Part shown: piece by piece, positions 12,121-24,038 of the stretch | Position numbering within the stretch: the first letter of the stretch is position 1 | How the letters are laid out: the number at the start of each line of letters is the position of its first letter | NCBI RefSeq assembly: GCF_033568475.1 | Contig: NC_133121.1 | Coordinates: 129,488,375-129,552,374, forward strand | Direction of reading: 5' to 3' | Source: Henckelia pumila | Lineage: Eukaryota > Streptophyta > Magnoliopsida > Lamiales > Gesneriaceae | DNA: 64,000 nucleotides | Translations under genes and position numbers: made by a program | The notes under the pieces: generated by a model | What the model saw: the letters and a program-made list of their open reading frames with translations, nothing else | What the model was told of the DNA's origin: nothing | The model's database searches: none

Positions 12121-15017
12121 TGACTTGCAAAAAGCTAGTTGTCATGTACCCAAAAAAGCAGAAAAACAAAAAAAGAGAGAGAGAAATAAACGTGAATGGC
12201 TAAAAAGGTTTCGCATTATTTCCTCGCCAAGAGAAGAAAGAGAGGGAAAGAAAAAAAATAAAAAGCAAAAAACAATGGAGAAGAAAATGAAGATAATTGC
12301 GCTACACTGTGTGTGGAGTATTGGAAGCCCACATATACATGCGACCAAAAAGGTTGAGTTGACTCTCTCGAATACGGACACAGTGGCGATGGACTTTTCT
12401 GATTCCTCTCCTTTGAAATTTTCCTGGCAGTGAAATTTTTTTTTGTCCACTTTTGCGTACCTCTTTTTTTAGTTTATGATGTAAAAGTACAGCGTCCTCT
12501 GTTTTTTACAGTTTGTTTGTATTTTATGCTTCAAATAAATTTTAAATTGTGTAGTAATTCTCTTGCTTCGTCCCCGTTCCCCACACACAAGCAATTTGTG
12601 AATTTGTTTGGCCCACGGATTTATTACCTACAGATAGGAATACAATTGAATATACGTGTGTGAATTCGGAAGTCGGTTTGGGTCAAGTTGACGAAAATAT
12701 TATGTAAAAAAAAATTTAATTTGAACCCGGCTAGCTCGATCAATCCGATTTTATTTTTTATTTTTTTAATAAATTAATTAAATTAAAAATTAAAAAATTC
12801 AATAATAATAGTAATCTTTAATTTAATCACATAATAACAAAATCAAAACTTATATATTATTTAAATTTGAATGTTTAGTTATAAAAAAATTTAAAACATT
12901 CTTATTGCAAAAAAATAAAAAAATCATTTTCCAAAAATCAAAATTTTACAAATAAAAAATGGTGGAACTCTTTTATATCAATATACAATAAATATTTTTC
13001 CAAATATACAACATATAAAACTTTAGCAAACATTCCTTGATTTTATATAATAAAAAAACAATAATAATAAAAGATTTCAGATCATTGTACGTATACTTTA
13101 CAACTATAATTTCAAATTTAAATTATATATAAAGTCAGATTTTATTATTGTGTGTTTAAATTATATATTATTATTGTGTGTTTTGAATTTTTATTTAATT
13201 ATTTGTCAAATAATTTTTTTAAAAAATAAAAAATAATAAAATCAGGCTGGTTTGAGTTAGTCAGGTTTGGGTTCGAGTTTGGGTTCGAGTTGACAATTTT
13301 TTGGTTGAGTCGTGTTCGTATTAAGAAATTTAAAACTAATATTTTCTCAACCCGACCCACTCGAATTGACACTCATATTCTACTATGCATGAGATCCATT
13401 TTATCTAATGAAGATTTAATTCAACACTTATATAAATATTTGTCTGATGTAACTGAATTTAGTCATTTGATGTAATTTTTTTTTTTTGTTTTGTTACCAA
13501 TACATTCGATGTAGCATGTAGAACTACTCTTAGTAGAAAAATGGGCTATTGTGTGTTGTGTGTTTCATATTTAGTCTTGATCAATTACGTCTTAGACCAC
13601 CAACACATTCCTTTCATAAAGAGAGAAGAGATGACACATTCCTTTAATTTCAAACTTTTATAAGTATTTGTTTAATGTAACTTTTTATTTTAGTCATTTT
13701 GTGTAATTTGTATTCCTTTTTTTCATTGATGCATTTAATGTAGTTCGCAGATGCAACCGCGATGCACAAACCAGTTTTCTTGTCTGATGTCGATGAATTT
13801 CGTCCTAGATTAGTAACACATTCCTTTCAATAAGAAAATTAAACAACAGGATTTAGATCATCCATTGTCATGACCACACGTGGTATGCACAATAGAACCA
13901 TTGGTTTATGTGAACTCCAATTTGGGATCCAATTGATCCAACGATGGTGAAGTGTACAACACTAGATCCAAATTAGATATGATGCATAATATTTAACTTT
14001 AAAACTTCTACAAATAGTTGTTTGATATAACTGATTTTAGTAATTTGTGTAACTTTTTATTATTATTACTAATACATTTAAAACTATGTTTGGTGTGCAT
14101 GATAATGTGGGATTATGACTTGTTTTTCGAGTTATCACTTGTTCGGTGCATTTTTTTAGTAAACTCACTTAATCATTCTTTTTTGTGATTATGTGGAATA
14201 AAGTGTGGTAAAATAAACCCTTCCTTCTAGTATTAACAATCCATATTTTAAACATTTCTATTGTATCCAAAATTGACATTTAGCTTAGAAACAAAAATCC
14301 CAAACAATATGGTTAATATTGTAATTAAAATATGGTAGAAGAGTAATTTAGTCAAAATGTGAAAGATTCTTAATTTATCCCACCCACAAAATTTATATCA
14401 ATATAATATTATTTTATTACTCGTCTATACTATTTTATAAAGGCTGAGTCCTTATAGTAACTACCTTTTTTGTCCACTTTTTTCTCATCTTCTTTTTCCC
14501 ACTAACATCTTTCATCTTTTTTTTTTCAACTAATTTATATCATTTTTGCTTCCATGATTATATAATTTCAAATGTATATATCTCAAATATCAATTTGATT
14601 TTATTAGCATATTAAATTTTTATTATCTTCTCAATAATTAATTTTCAACTACTAATAATAATACATTATTTCATAAAAAAAACTCGTAAAATATTCGTGT
14701 ATTATAGCATATGTGTGTGCTTTTGTCGTTATTATATATTATATTTTTTCATCAATCATTATTTTTATCATTTATTAACTAATCATTGAATAATCTCATC
14801 ATTCAAACCAAACGCACCCTTAATGTAGTGTGCAAAGCCAATCGGATTGTCCTATTGAATAAAATAAATTATGTAAATGTTGTGTTTATGTGAATCTTGT
14901 TTAGTGTTAGTTCGAAAATTTATCATATATATCAAAGAACAAAGGTGCACTGCGAGTTTCTATATCACATAATAATAATAATAACCCACAACGATAACAA
15001 TAATAGTGGGGTATTTG
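12121..15017. other. Gene-free AT-rich intergenic DNA with degenerate repeats
   Basis: No coding region is supported. Three decayed direct repeats (about 13430-13518, 13657-13750 and 14009-14085) share 'TTTGTTTAATGTAACT'-like and 'CATTTAATGTAG'-like words. About 14085-14822 is bounded by TTTGGTGTGC and CCAAACGCACCCTTA, resembling worn PIF/Harbinger MITE ends. A TCTATACTATTTTATAAAG word at about 14424 resembles a Helitron 5' end. Confidence 0.35.
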
Positions 15018-15721
15018 GGATTCAGTCCCTAAATTCAATATCCACTTAAGATTCAGTCCTTGTGTCAGAAATTTTTGTTTTGACTCCCTAGTCCCACATT
15101 TCTTTTTATGTATAAAAATTGATATAAAATGTTAAATATATGGTACTAATATATGATATTCGAGTACTATCAATTTTAAATCTGTTACAAAAATTAAGAT
15201 TTTGAATAAAATATTGAAGCAAATTTCTTAACATCAAAAGCATGTTATACATATATGTTTATGTACAAAATACTTATATTAAAGCACATGTTTATTATTA
15301 ACCAGTACATACGTTAGTATTTCGAGAATCACAAAAATTAACAATTTTATGTGTACTAATTTAAGAAATCTTGAGCACAAAAATATTTAATTTGAGTATT
15401 GATTTATATATTTATGGCATCAACTGTCTCAAATTGAGTACAAAATCATGATTTATATTTTCGGTTTTAGATAGATGAAATATAACACAAAAAACTGTAT
15501 ACCAATAACACTTGTTTTTATACCAGATTTGAAATAGTTGGTACTAAAATTTTATATATTTGTACATGATTTTCAAATTTTTATACCTATTTTTCAGTTC
15601 GAAAATGCTTTGTGGACCCAGGGAGTAAAGACAAATTTTTTGCAGAATTAGAGAGTGCAAAAAAACAAAATTTCTGACCGAAACTGAATGGTAATGAAAC
15701 TTATAAAATGGAGACTGATCC
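15018..15721. mobile_element. Non-coding palindrome-ended repeat, copy C1
   Basis: The ends are imperfect inverted repeats of about 50 bp: the left begins GGATTCAGTCC, the right, read inverted, begins GGATCAGTCTCC, and both run into GTCAGAAATTTTTG-type sequence. The interior repeats GGTACTAATATATGA and GAGTACTA-like words also found in copy C2. There is no ORF. It is probably a non-autonomous DNA transposon of a family I cannot name; no clear target duplication was found. Confidence 0.5.
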
Positions 15722-17904
15722 TAATTAACATTATAGGGATGAACCACCCCGACTAGGAACCAAAGAAAGCAGTATCTATAAATAGGGACTAATTGGGCTG
15801 GGCAATAGGTTTATTGGGCCTAAAATTACCCAACCTAAAGTAGAGCTGTATTGATGTAACACTCTGCGATAGCCGTTAGGCATAGACTAGGGGATAATAT
15901 TCGATTTTTTGATTAATTTTTAAATTTCCTATAAAACTTAAATATCATACACAATTCAGAACTACTTGTTTAATTTTGTTGGTTTTTGTTCTGTTTAAAA
16001 GACACCTTGTTTTAATATTTTATTTATTTAATTTAAATAAAATATAATTAATCTAATTGAAAGCATTGTTTTAATTTTTTAATTGTTGACTAAGGTTAAA
16101 TCCCTCGGGAAAAGAATTATAAATACGAGCGAGATAGGCACACACTTTACATGTAAAAATATGAATAAATTTGTTGGTGGTTCAATTTTTTTTAAGAACT
16201 GTTGATAGTTCAGTAATTGAATTTCATTTTTGGAAAAGGTGAGGTGTAGTGATTGGTGTCTCCGCATTAAATGAGAAGAAGAGTTACTATACATATCTCA
16301 ATTTTAATAAAATAGTAGAGATATGCAAGTCTTGTATGCCGACTTCAAACCTATTAAAACGAATTTAGGTTAATATAATTAAACTAATTTTTCATAAATA
16401 ATTGAAGTAAAATTGAATCAAACATTTTGAAAATAATTTTAAGTAGCATGCAATTAGTCACATCATAATTAGTTAAGGAGAAAATAAATAATAGATTTTA
16501 AAGCCTTTCTAGCAAAAATTCAGGATTCAGGAGATCTACACATTAAATTTTAAAAGATGTTTTAATAACATTTAATTATAGTTGTTATACAATCACGAAG
16601 TTAATTATATCCTTTAAAACTAAAGATCGACTATATATAGAAAAAATTTTATATCCAATTTTTTAACAAAAAAATATTAACATCCAATTAAACTTATAAT
16701 CATATATCTAATACTTTTTTGTGGAAATTTAATACCTTTTCAAAAATGTTACTATTTAATTAAAGTTGAGACCATATACTTTTAATTTTTAATTGACTTG
16801 GTGAAATCTTATTCAAAATTATAATTATACACTCACTTCGCCGATAAATTTTAAAATTATTTCTAAAATATTATTGTTTTAAAAAAATTCATTAATATAT
16901 TTACCTAAATTTTAAAAAATTTAAATATTATATAACTCTTAATAAAAATATGAAAATATCATTAATTTAGAACAAAAATACGTAAAAATTTATTAAATTA
17001 AAAGTAAATAATTTAGCATGTTCAGTCTGTCTACCACACACACACGAGTCCACGACATCACTTGTGTGTTTCGGAGTTCATGACTGGAGACGTGCCCATT
17101 CTTAATTACTCAGAAGTCAGAACTATGATAATTTTTATTTTATCTAATTCACAAGCTTTGCTCAAGTCTTGTTTTAGAACGAATATCATTATAATATATA
17201 CATATATATTTGGTTTATGAATTGGTTATATACATATGACACATTTTTTTCATGTATGATGTATTCGTGATATACACACTGCATATATGCTTCATACTAG
17301 TATATTAATTAATATTTACATGTATTTGGTTTGTAACTTTGTATGGTTCATTCATTGAGTTATGCATGAGTATAAGGTCTATTGGGAATTTGTGAGATAT
17401 ATGTTAGACGGCTTAACTACACCCATATTTACAATAAAAATTAATATTTGTGATATATAAAATAATATTTTTTCATGAATAACTCAAATAAGAGATTCGT
17501 CCTACAAAATTGATCCGTGAGAACATCTCACATAAGTTTTTGTGTCATTCAAATTATTCGATTTGGTATTTTAAGTTATTTTTTAACTTTCATTTCTTGC
17601 AACATTAGTACACTCATTGCCACATTAATTACTCCATTAAAATAGAAATGATCGAAAACTTTAAGATATTTAAGATACTGTAAATTAATTAAATTAAAAC
17701 ATATTAAAGCCACATAAATAATCCCAAAGTAATGAATTAGGATCCCATTTGCGAAAAATATTAAAAACCATTTATGCAGTACTGTGGAAATTAATGAATC
17801 CGTTTCCCCGGATTGTTGGAAACCAATTTGACTTTTAATGGGTACTGATTATTTATTATTATATTAGAGCTTTTCAACCACCACAACACAACGGTAAATT
17901 ATAA
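15722..17904. other. Gene-free AT-rich intergenic stretch
   Basis: Very AT-rich and low in complexity. I see no exon-like segment, RNA gene or bounded mobile element in it. Confidence 0.5.
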
Positions 17905-18962
17905 TTTAATCCTCCAATCTAAACCTAAATTAGTGATCAGTTTCTGTCAGAAAAAAACTTTGTTTAAACTTTCTGGACCCACATGTTTTGTTTCGGATGA
18001 AATCCGGTATAAAACATGAAAAATATGGTACAAGTCAGTGTTCTAAAAAGCTCGCTTAAACTTTAATACGCTTAAACTCGATTAAGCGAGCGCTTTTTAG
18101 AACGAAAGATTTCATTTGTTTATTTTAAAATGAAAACAGTTTTATTAATATGCATATTTATAGTTTAGAACTTGAATTATCTATTAAATCTTATATTTAT
18201 GGTAAATCTAATATTTTATTTAATGTTTGTCTTAAAATAATTAAAATTATAGTAAATATTGAAAACGCTTTTTCACGCTTAAGCTCGTTCTAAGCTCGTT
18301 TAAGCTTAAAAAGATTGATGCTTGACCTCCACGCTTAGACGCGCTTCGTACTTTTAAGAACCTTGGTACAAGTATATGATATTTGAGTATCAATTGTTTC
18401 AAATCTGGTACTAATTTATGATTTTTGAGTACCCAAATATGTAAGCAAATATTGATATAATGACACGTTTGTTTTCTTTATATGACAATCGGTACAAAAT
18501 ATTAAAAATACGGTACTAATATATGAGATTTTGAGTATCAAATGTGTTAGATTTGATACAAATATATGATTTTCGAGTACTAAAAAAATATTGATATTAA
18601 TAACACATTTATCTTATTTTGATGGAAATTGGTACAAAACATTGAAAATATGGTACTCATATATGATATTTGAGTACCCAATGTGTTAGATCTGGTACAA
18701 ATATATGATTTTTGAGTACTCAAACATATGTTGCAAGTTCATATTAATAAAGATGTTTAGATTTTATACTCAAAGTCTTATTTTTTGTACTTGATCTTGA
18801 ACAATTAATATTGCTCAAATATCATGTACTTGTACCACATTTTCAATGTTTTGTACTCAATTTTATCCAAGAAAAATAATGTGGGCCCAGGGAGTGCAAA
18901 CAACTTTTTTTCTAACGAGAAACTGATTCTTAATTTGACTTTTAGTTTATAGACTGAACGCC
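17905..18962. mobile_element. Non-coding palindrome-ended repeat, copy C2, split by a MITE
   Basis: Same family as C1. The left end runs GATCAGTTTCTGTCAGAAA and later GGACCCACAT; the right end inverted reads GAATCAGTTTCTCGTTAG and later GGGCCCACAT. The interior holds about three related units of 120-130 bp, each with GGTACAAAAYATTRAAAATA followed by GATTTTYGAGTACT. One unit is interrupted by the 329-bp element at 18036-18364. Confidence 0.55.
18036..18364. mobile_element. Mutator-type MITE nested in repeat C2, 9-bp TSD
   Basis: The 329-bp insert is flanked by a perfect direct repeat GGTACAAGT (18027-18035 and 18365-18373), the 9-bp target duplication typical of Mutator-like elements. The ends CAGTGTTCTAAAAAGC and, inverted, CAAGGTTCTTAAAAGT form imperfect terminal inverted repeats. 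Subterminal GCTTAA/GCGAGCG motifs form hairpins. There is no coding capacity. Confidence 0.75.
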
Positions 18963-20104
18963 AATTCACTCCAACAACTACTCTCTAATCATCTATCATT
19001 AGTCATTATACATGACCCAATGCAATACCTTGATTCATAATAAAACAGTTAATGTTATAATATTCTGTTCTAAACATAATTTTGTATTTTATTTAATATA
19101 AATAAGAAATATTATTAAAAATAAATTTAAAATTTGTTTGATAAGCAACGCTAAATTGTTTATTTAAAATGCAATTACTCGACTCCATCTAACATTGAAG
19201 TGATCGCACAAATTCAACTTGGCAAAACATTCATGTGGCTTATATGTAAAGAGTGCTGAAGCCCAACAACGTATTTCTGTATATATGTTGATTTCATGTT
19301 ACACCGTAGTTTATATTCTTGATGTGTTTTTTATGCACGATGTCCGTGTGAACATATGTATAAAAAATAAATCATGTGAATTCCATCAACAATATTTTAT
19401 TTTGTACAAGATATTCACACGAACATCTTGATTCGAGTTGTCTCCTCTCATCCAAATTGTGTTCGATTAGATGATCATCTCGATCCCATAGATTTTACTA
19501 TGCTACAATTAAAGTTTAATGAAATTCTACAATTAAAGTTTTCTTATTAAATTTTAGTCTTCATATAGATAATTCATATAAGAATTGAACTTTCATAAAA
19601 ATGTGAGGAAATCATCAAAATGTACTGAAAAGACGATCGTTACTCCAAATCCAGACAAACATGGACTTAGCCCTTCGTCCCCTTCCCGACTATGACCAAG
19701 ACATGGGAGACAGACTAGGTAGGGATCTTCACTCTGTTTTGTATTTGAACGCGACTTCCCAATCCCATCTTCCTAGAATTTAGGTTGTGTACGAGGAAAT
19801 GGAGGAAGCAGTCAGTGTTCAAATCTGCGTAGTTTATAATAATTGACTAATGAGACGAATTCAGTAAATTTAAAGATTGCACATACATATAAAATGAAGA
19901 AGAGAATAAACTCGTAATTTTTTAAAAATAAAGAAAATGGTTTTAAAATTTTTTTAGAGATGGATTTGTTTTGGCATGTAATGTTCTTCAAAGTTTCAAT
20001 TTATTACGCACCTTCTTGAAGACTATGACATGTTTAATTAATGTGATAGCTAGGTAATTAATTGCATGTCACCCACTTTTCAAACCGTTGATTACTATAA
20101 ATTA
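18963..20104. other. Gene-free intergenic stretch before the retrotransposon nest
   Basis: AT-rich with short ORFs that lack domains. Nothing supports a gene here. The last five bases before the element, TTGTA at 20105-20109, are the left target duplication of the Sirevirus-like insertion. Confidence 0.45.
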
Positions 20105-20109
20105 TTGTA

Positions 20110-20887
20110 TGTAAGGTTTGGACAGTCTGAAATCACAGAAATACTAGAAATAAATATTCGAGAGTATGCTATCTTTCAGTATTGTCAACACTTCAAGAAA
20201 ACACTATACAACAGAATAATTAACTAACAACAAAAGTAAATAGCACACATATATTTATGCACAAGTACTAAGTACTTGTACGATGCCTTATGGCGAAATA
20301 ATCACTAAAAAATCAAATCAGTTTACAAAAACCAACTAGTGATTGTTTTACGAAAAATCTACTTTTCTCAACAGATTGAGAAAATAAAAGACTTCCTAAA
20401 AACTAGTAAGAACTAGAATAATAAATCAATAGGAAGTTCTAAATCGAAAACGAAAACCAAAGAAACACTTTCTGAACAACACTTCACTCGTGTGTTCTTC
20501 AGTGTTTCCAACACTACTCGGCAACACAACGTAGCAGTAGTATCTCTTCAGAAATTCTTCAGTGATAGATCTTCAATACTCTAGAATTTCTTCAGTGCTT
20601 TCTCTATGTATTTTGCTCTCTATGTTTCACTCTCTTGATCTCTCTATCTTGTTGTTTTTTTCTCTCTCGGACCAAGCACTTCTATAAATAGATCTTCAAT
20701 ATATTTTCATAAATAAGAACCTTCAAAGCATGGAAACAATGTATCATCAGAATCAAATATTTCGAATCAAGATATAACTGATATTACCAATTTTAAAACT
20801 TGTTCTAAGAAAGACAAAACTATAAATATAGAAATTGAATGCAATAAGGAAATAATTTAAAAGACATGTGCACGACATGTTCTTTCA
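20110..20887 (-). repeat. Sirevirus-like 3' LTR (left copy)
   Basis: 778-bp LTR; on the element's strand it begins TGAAAGAACA and ends CCTTACA. It contains the imperfect palindromes at 20177-20193 and 20500-20515. The TATAAATA-containing stretch near 20682 is a candidate TATA box (CTATAAATAGAT on the plus strand, nearly palindromic). It differs from the right LTR by scattered substitutions and small indels. Confidence 0.92.
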
Positions 20888-20972
20888 AACTCCCCCTTTT
20901 TGTCTTTCTGGACAAAACACACATAAGTGCAAATAACTCCCCCTATCTTATGCAACTAAAGCTCCCCCTGAA
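20888..20972 (-). promoter_or_regulatory. Polypurine tract cluster next to the 3' LTR
   Basis: On the minus strand AAAAAGGGGGAGTT abuts the LTR start TGAAAG and is the natural primer for plus-strand synthesis. Two more G5AG tracts follow within 85 bp (about 20937 and 20961). Further copies sit at about 21158, 22704 and 23180. Multiple polypurine tracts are reported as characteristic of Sireviruses. Confidence 0.75.
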
Positions 20973-21118
20973 TTTAATCATCTCAGAACACAGTGTTGTG
21001 AGGTCGTGTTGCCTAATCAACTCAGAAATATATTTCAAACTTAGAGAAAAATAATAAATAAAAAATAAAAGATAAGGATAAGAAAAAAAATCCTAAAACC
21101 AATTACGATCAACCACAT

Positions 21119-23083
21119 CTAATCATCTGCCTTTTCAGCTTGCTCAGCACTGGATTCTACTCCCCCTTTTTGTCCAGAGGGCCCTGGTAGTCCAAGTTTA
21201 GTCATGTACTCAGCCATTAAGACTTCATAGTACTCCAGATCAGCTTTGGCTTGTGAAATTTTCAGTTCAGCATGAGCCATTTGAGCACGAATTGCAGTAG
21301 AATTCAACATAATTACAGCAGTGTTGTGAATAGTCATAGGTGGAACAGACTCAGTATTGGCGACACTGGGTACATCACCAGTCCATGGTAGATCAATCAT
21401 CATATTTCCTTTCAGCAAACTAGGTGCGATCTTGATAAGCTCATCTCCTCCAATCAATTCTTCATCATCCTCTTTCGTGAAGCCTTGAGATTCCAGCATA
21501 CCATAGATCAATGAAGGAAACGGAAACTTAGTTGCTTTCCAACCACCTTCTCGAAAGGTCATAATATTTTCAAACACTAAATTACCAAAGTCCAAAGGAG
21601 CTTGAGTACCAATGGAAAACAGCGCAAGAGCTTGTGGCTTAGTTACCACTGTTGCATTGGTAGATGGCGTCCAATTCCTGATCGCAATTTTGTGAAGCAC
21701 AGAAAAGAAAGAAGTAAGCTTTGCAGCTGACAACCTGTCTGGGTGCAGTGGAAATTTTTAAACCATCCCTCCAGTGATCACTTTAGTGACTTGATAAATA
21801 TCCTCAGTAACTGCATCATCATCGATATCAGGAGTATTGTAGTGCTCATTGATCAAAACATGAGTAAAGTCATACACCTTTCCCCGGATGTACACTCTTC
21901 CAAACTTAAATGATTCTTCATCTCCAGTCTTTATGTTCAGATTGCAGTAAAATTCTAACACAGCTCTTCTTGAAAATGGTCCGGCAGTGGTGACAGTAGA
22001 ATATAACTTCTGTTGTTTCAAGAAAGTCACCAAGTTCTGCTTTTCGAAGGACACTTCATCAATATTTCTTTCTTTCCAACAGTCTTTTCCAGACAGAGCT
22101 TCCCATTCATCAGCAGATTCCTTTGAATAAAACTGAATATTGTATGCATTAGCAGGATCAATATCAGAGTCAGATTTAGCAGCAGTGTTGTCATCAGTGT
22201 TGGCAACACTGTCATCAGCAGCTTGTTTCTCAGAACTTCCAGAACCATCAGAAGCAGCATCCTCATAGTCTTCTTCCTCAGAACTCGAAGAAGATGAACT
22301 ATCACACTCCTGAGGCCGGTTATTCTCAAACTCTTGCAACATTTCAGCATCTGGTTCATCACCATCAGATGGAACTTGTGAAGGTGCAACTGGTTTAGCC
22401 TTGGTTTTCCGAATATTCACCATGAAAGTGGCCAATGAAATTTCCTCATCAGTAAACACTGGAGCCTCTGTGATTGGCTTTGTGGTATCATCAGCAACAA
22501 CAACACTAGATGACTCTTTCTCAGTAGAAGCCACATCAGTAGAAATTTCATCAGAAGAATCATCACCACTAGACGAAACTCCTTTCTTTGATTTGGCATT
22601 TTCAGCAACAATGGTTTTTGTCCTAGCAACCACCTTAAAATTCTGATCCGTAGAATCATCTCCAGATGAGAAATCTGGATCATCCAAAATAGGACGTGAA
22701 GTCTCCCCCTTACCACAAAATCTCTTATTGGTAGTGAAATCGGGGTTGAATCCCGCTTGGCGCTTTGACCTTCTCGTTATTGGCTGTGTTGGGAACACAT
22801 GATTCAACACTGAGAAATCAGGAGGATTCTCAAGGTAGATTTCGTTCCCGGGTTCTCCTGGAGCAATTTCTGCCAACGGTGTAGGTTGAATGGCAACAGG
22901 TACAATCAAGAGAATAGGATCAGAAGATAGCTCCGAAGGCTTGTCTTCCTCTTGATAACCCATCTCCGATCGTATATCATGCGAATCAAAAGCTTTGCCT
23001 GCCATTATAAACAATATAGAAATTAAGGGTTTCAGAGAATTTTTGCAGAGAGAGTTAGAAAAGATTGAAAACGATAAGATCAA
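21119..23083 (-). pseudogene. Sirevirus envelope-like ORF with an internal stop
   Basis: One reading frame on the minus strand, from Met at 23083 (or the better-placed Met at 23005, MAGKAFDSHD) to 21119, is broken only by a TAA at 21758-21760. The first 441 codons encode an acidic Ser/Asp/Glu-rich protein with a polybasic patch (TRRSKRQ) and a C-terminal conserved block around VYIRGKVYDF. After the stop, 204 codons continue the same plant retroelement family domain (LHKIAIRNW, FPSLIYGML) and end in a predicted coiled coil and a Lys/Glu tail. Such ORFs between RNase H and the 3' LTR are called envelope-like in Sireviruses; no transmembrane segment or fusion peptide is obvious, so a true envelope role is unproven. 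Confidence 0.72.
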
Positions 23084-24038
23084 TTTCTACAGTGCTTAGA
23101 AATATAAAGGAATATGGGGTTCAAACGGTAAAAAAAAAAAAAAAACAAAAGCCCCTATCTCTCATATCAGACTAAGAATCTCCCCCTAACGGTAACAATT
23201 CTCCAACGGGTAAAAAAATCTCTCTAATTAAGGAAATTAAATTTGATTAATTAAGGATACCCTGAAACTCTTACTTAAGAATATATCAATATTCCTCAAA
23301 AATAAATAACTCCACATCGAGTTTTAACTCCACTGAAACATATTCAATCTCAATCAATTCAATTTTCAGCAAGTTGGGCAATTTTTTTAATTTTTGTTCG
23401 TCTTTGAACTGTTAACCCTGAGCACGATATGATCACAATAAATGCAAAATGCATGACCTAATTTATGTCTAAAATAGAATGTAATGAGATTAGATCAAAA
23501 ATGATGCATACAAAGTGTGTGCAACACGTGTTAAGCACCAGTATTGGCAACACTTTCCAACAACACTGTAGTCTTCAAAATACTTTTGAATTTGTCACAC
23601 TTCCAAAGCCATGTGTTTCTTCTTTTTATATTGATTCAGAAGTGGTAGCCTGCACACTAAAAGAACGATCTTCATTGGACTATCTTAGGTAGCTTTTTCC
23701 AATTTTCTTTCGATTTTAGTTTGATTTTCAAGACATTGGTCAATGAAATTTTATCAAACCATGCTTTTTAATTTTTAAAAACACTTTTTACATGGGACAA
23801 GATCATGGAATACACGAACATCCCTCAACTACTTCGTGGTTTAAAGCATATTTTCATGGCAAGTGTGTTCTGAAAATAACTTTGACAGAAAAGTACAAAG
23901 TGTCAGTCAGTATTATCAAACAGTGCAAAACATAGAACAATATGAATATGCAGTATGCCTAAAGTCCTAAAAATACTCATGCATGTTTGGTGTTGTCCGT
24001 CAGTGTTGGCAACACTTAAGGACAGCAACCGTGAGTGC
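23084..24038 (-). other. Non-coding spacer between RNase H and the envelope-like ORF
   Basis: About 950 bp without coding structure inside the Sirevirus. It carries a purine-rich G5AGATT tract near 23180 and two clear copies of the imperfect palindrome, at 23539-23555 and 24001-24017. Confidence 0.5.

Noticed and set aside
12142-12450. ORFs of about 100 codons on both strands upstream of the HD-ZIP gene
   Set aside because: Low-complexity Lys/Phe-rich translations of purine/pyrimidine-skewed leader DNA, without conserved domains.
22027-22716. Leu/Met-rich minus-strand ORFs in the envelope-like region
   Set aside because: They are alternate-frame readings of the Ser/Asp-rich ORF on the same strand.
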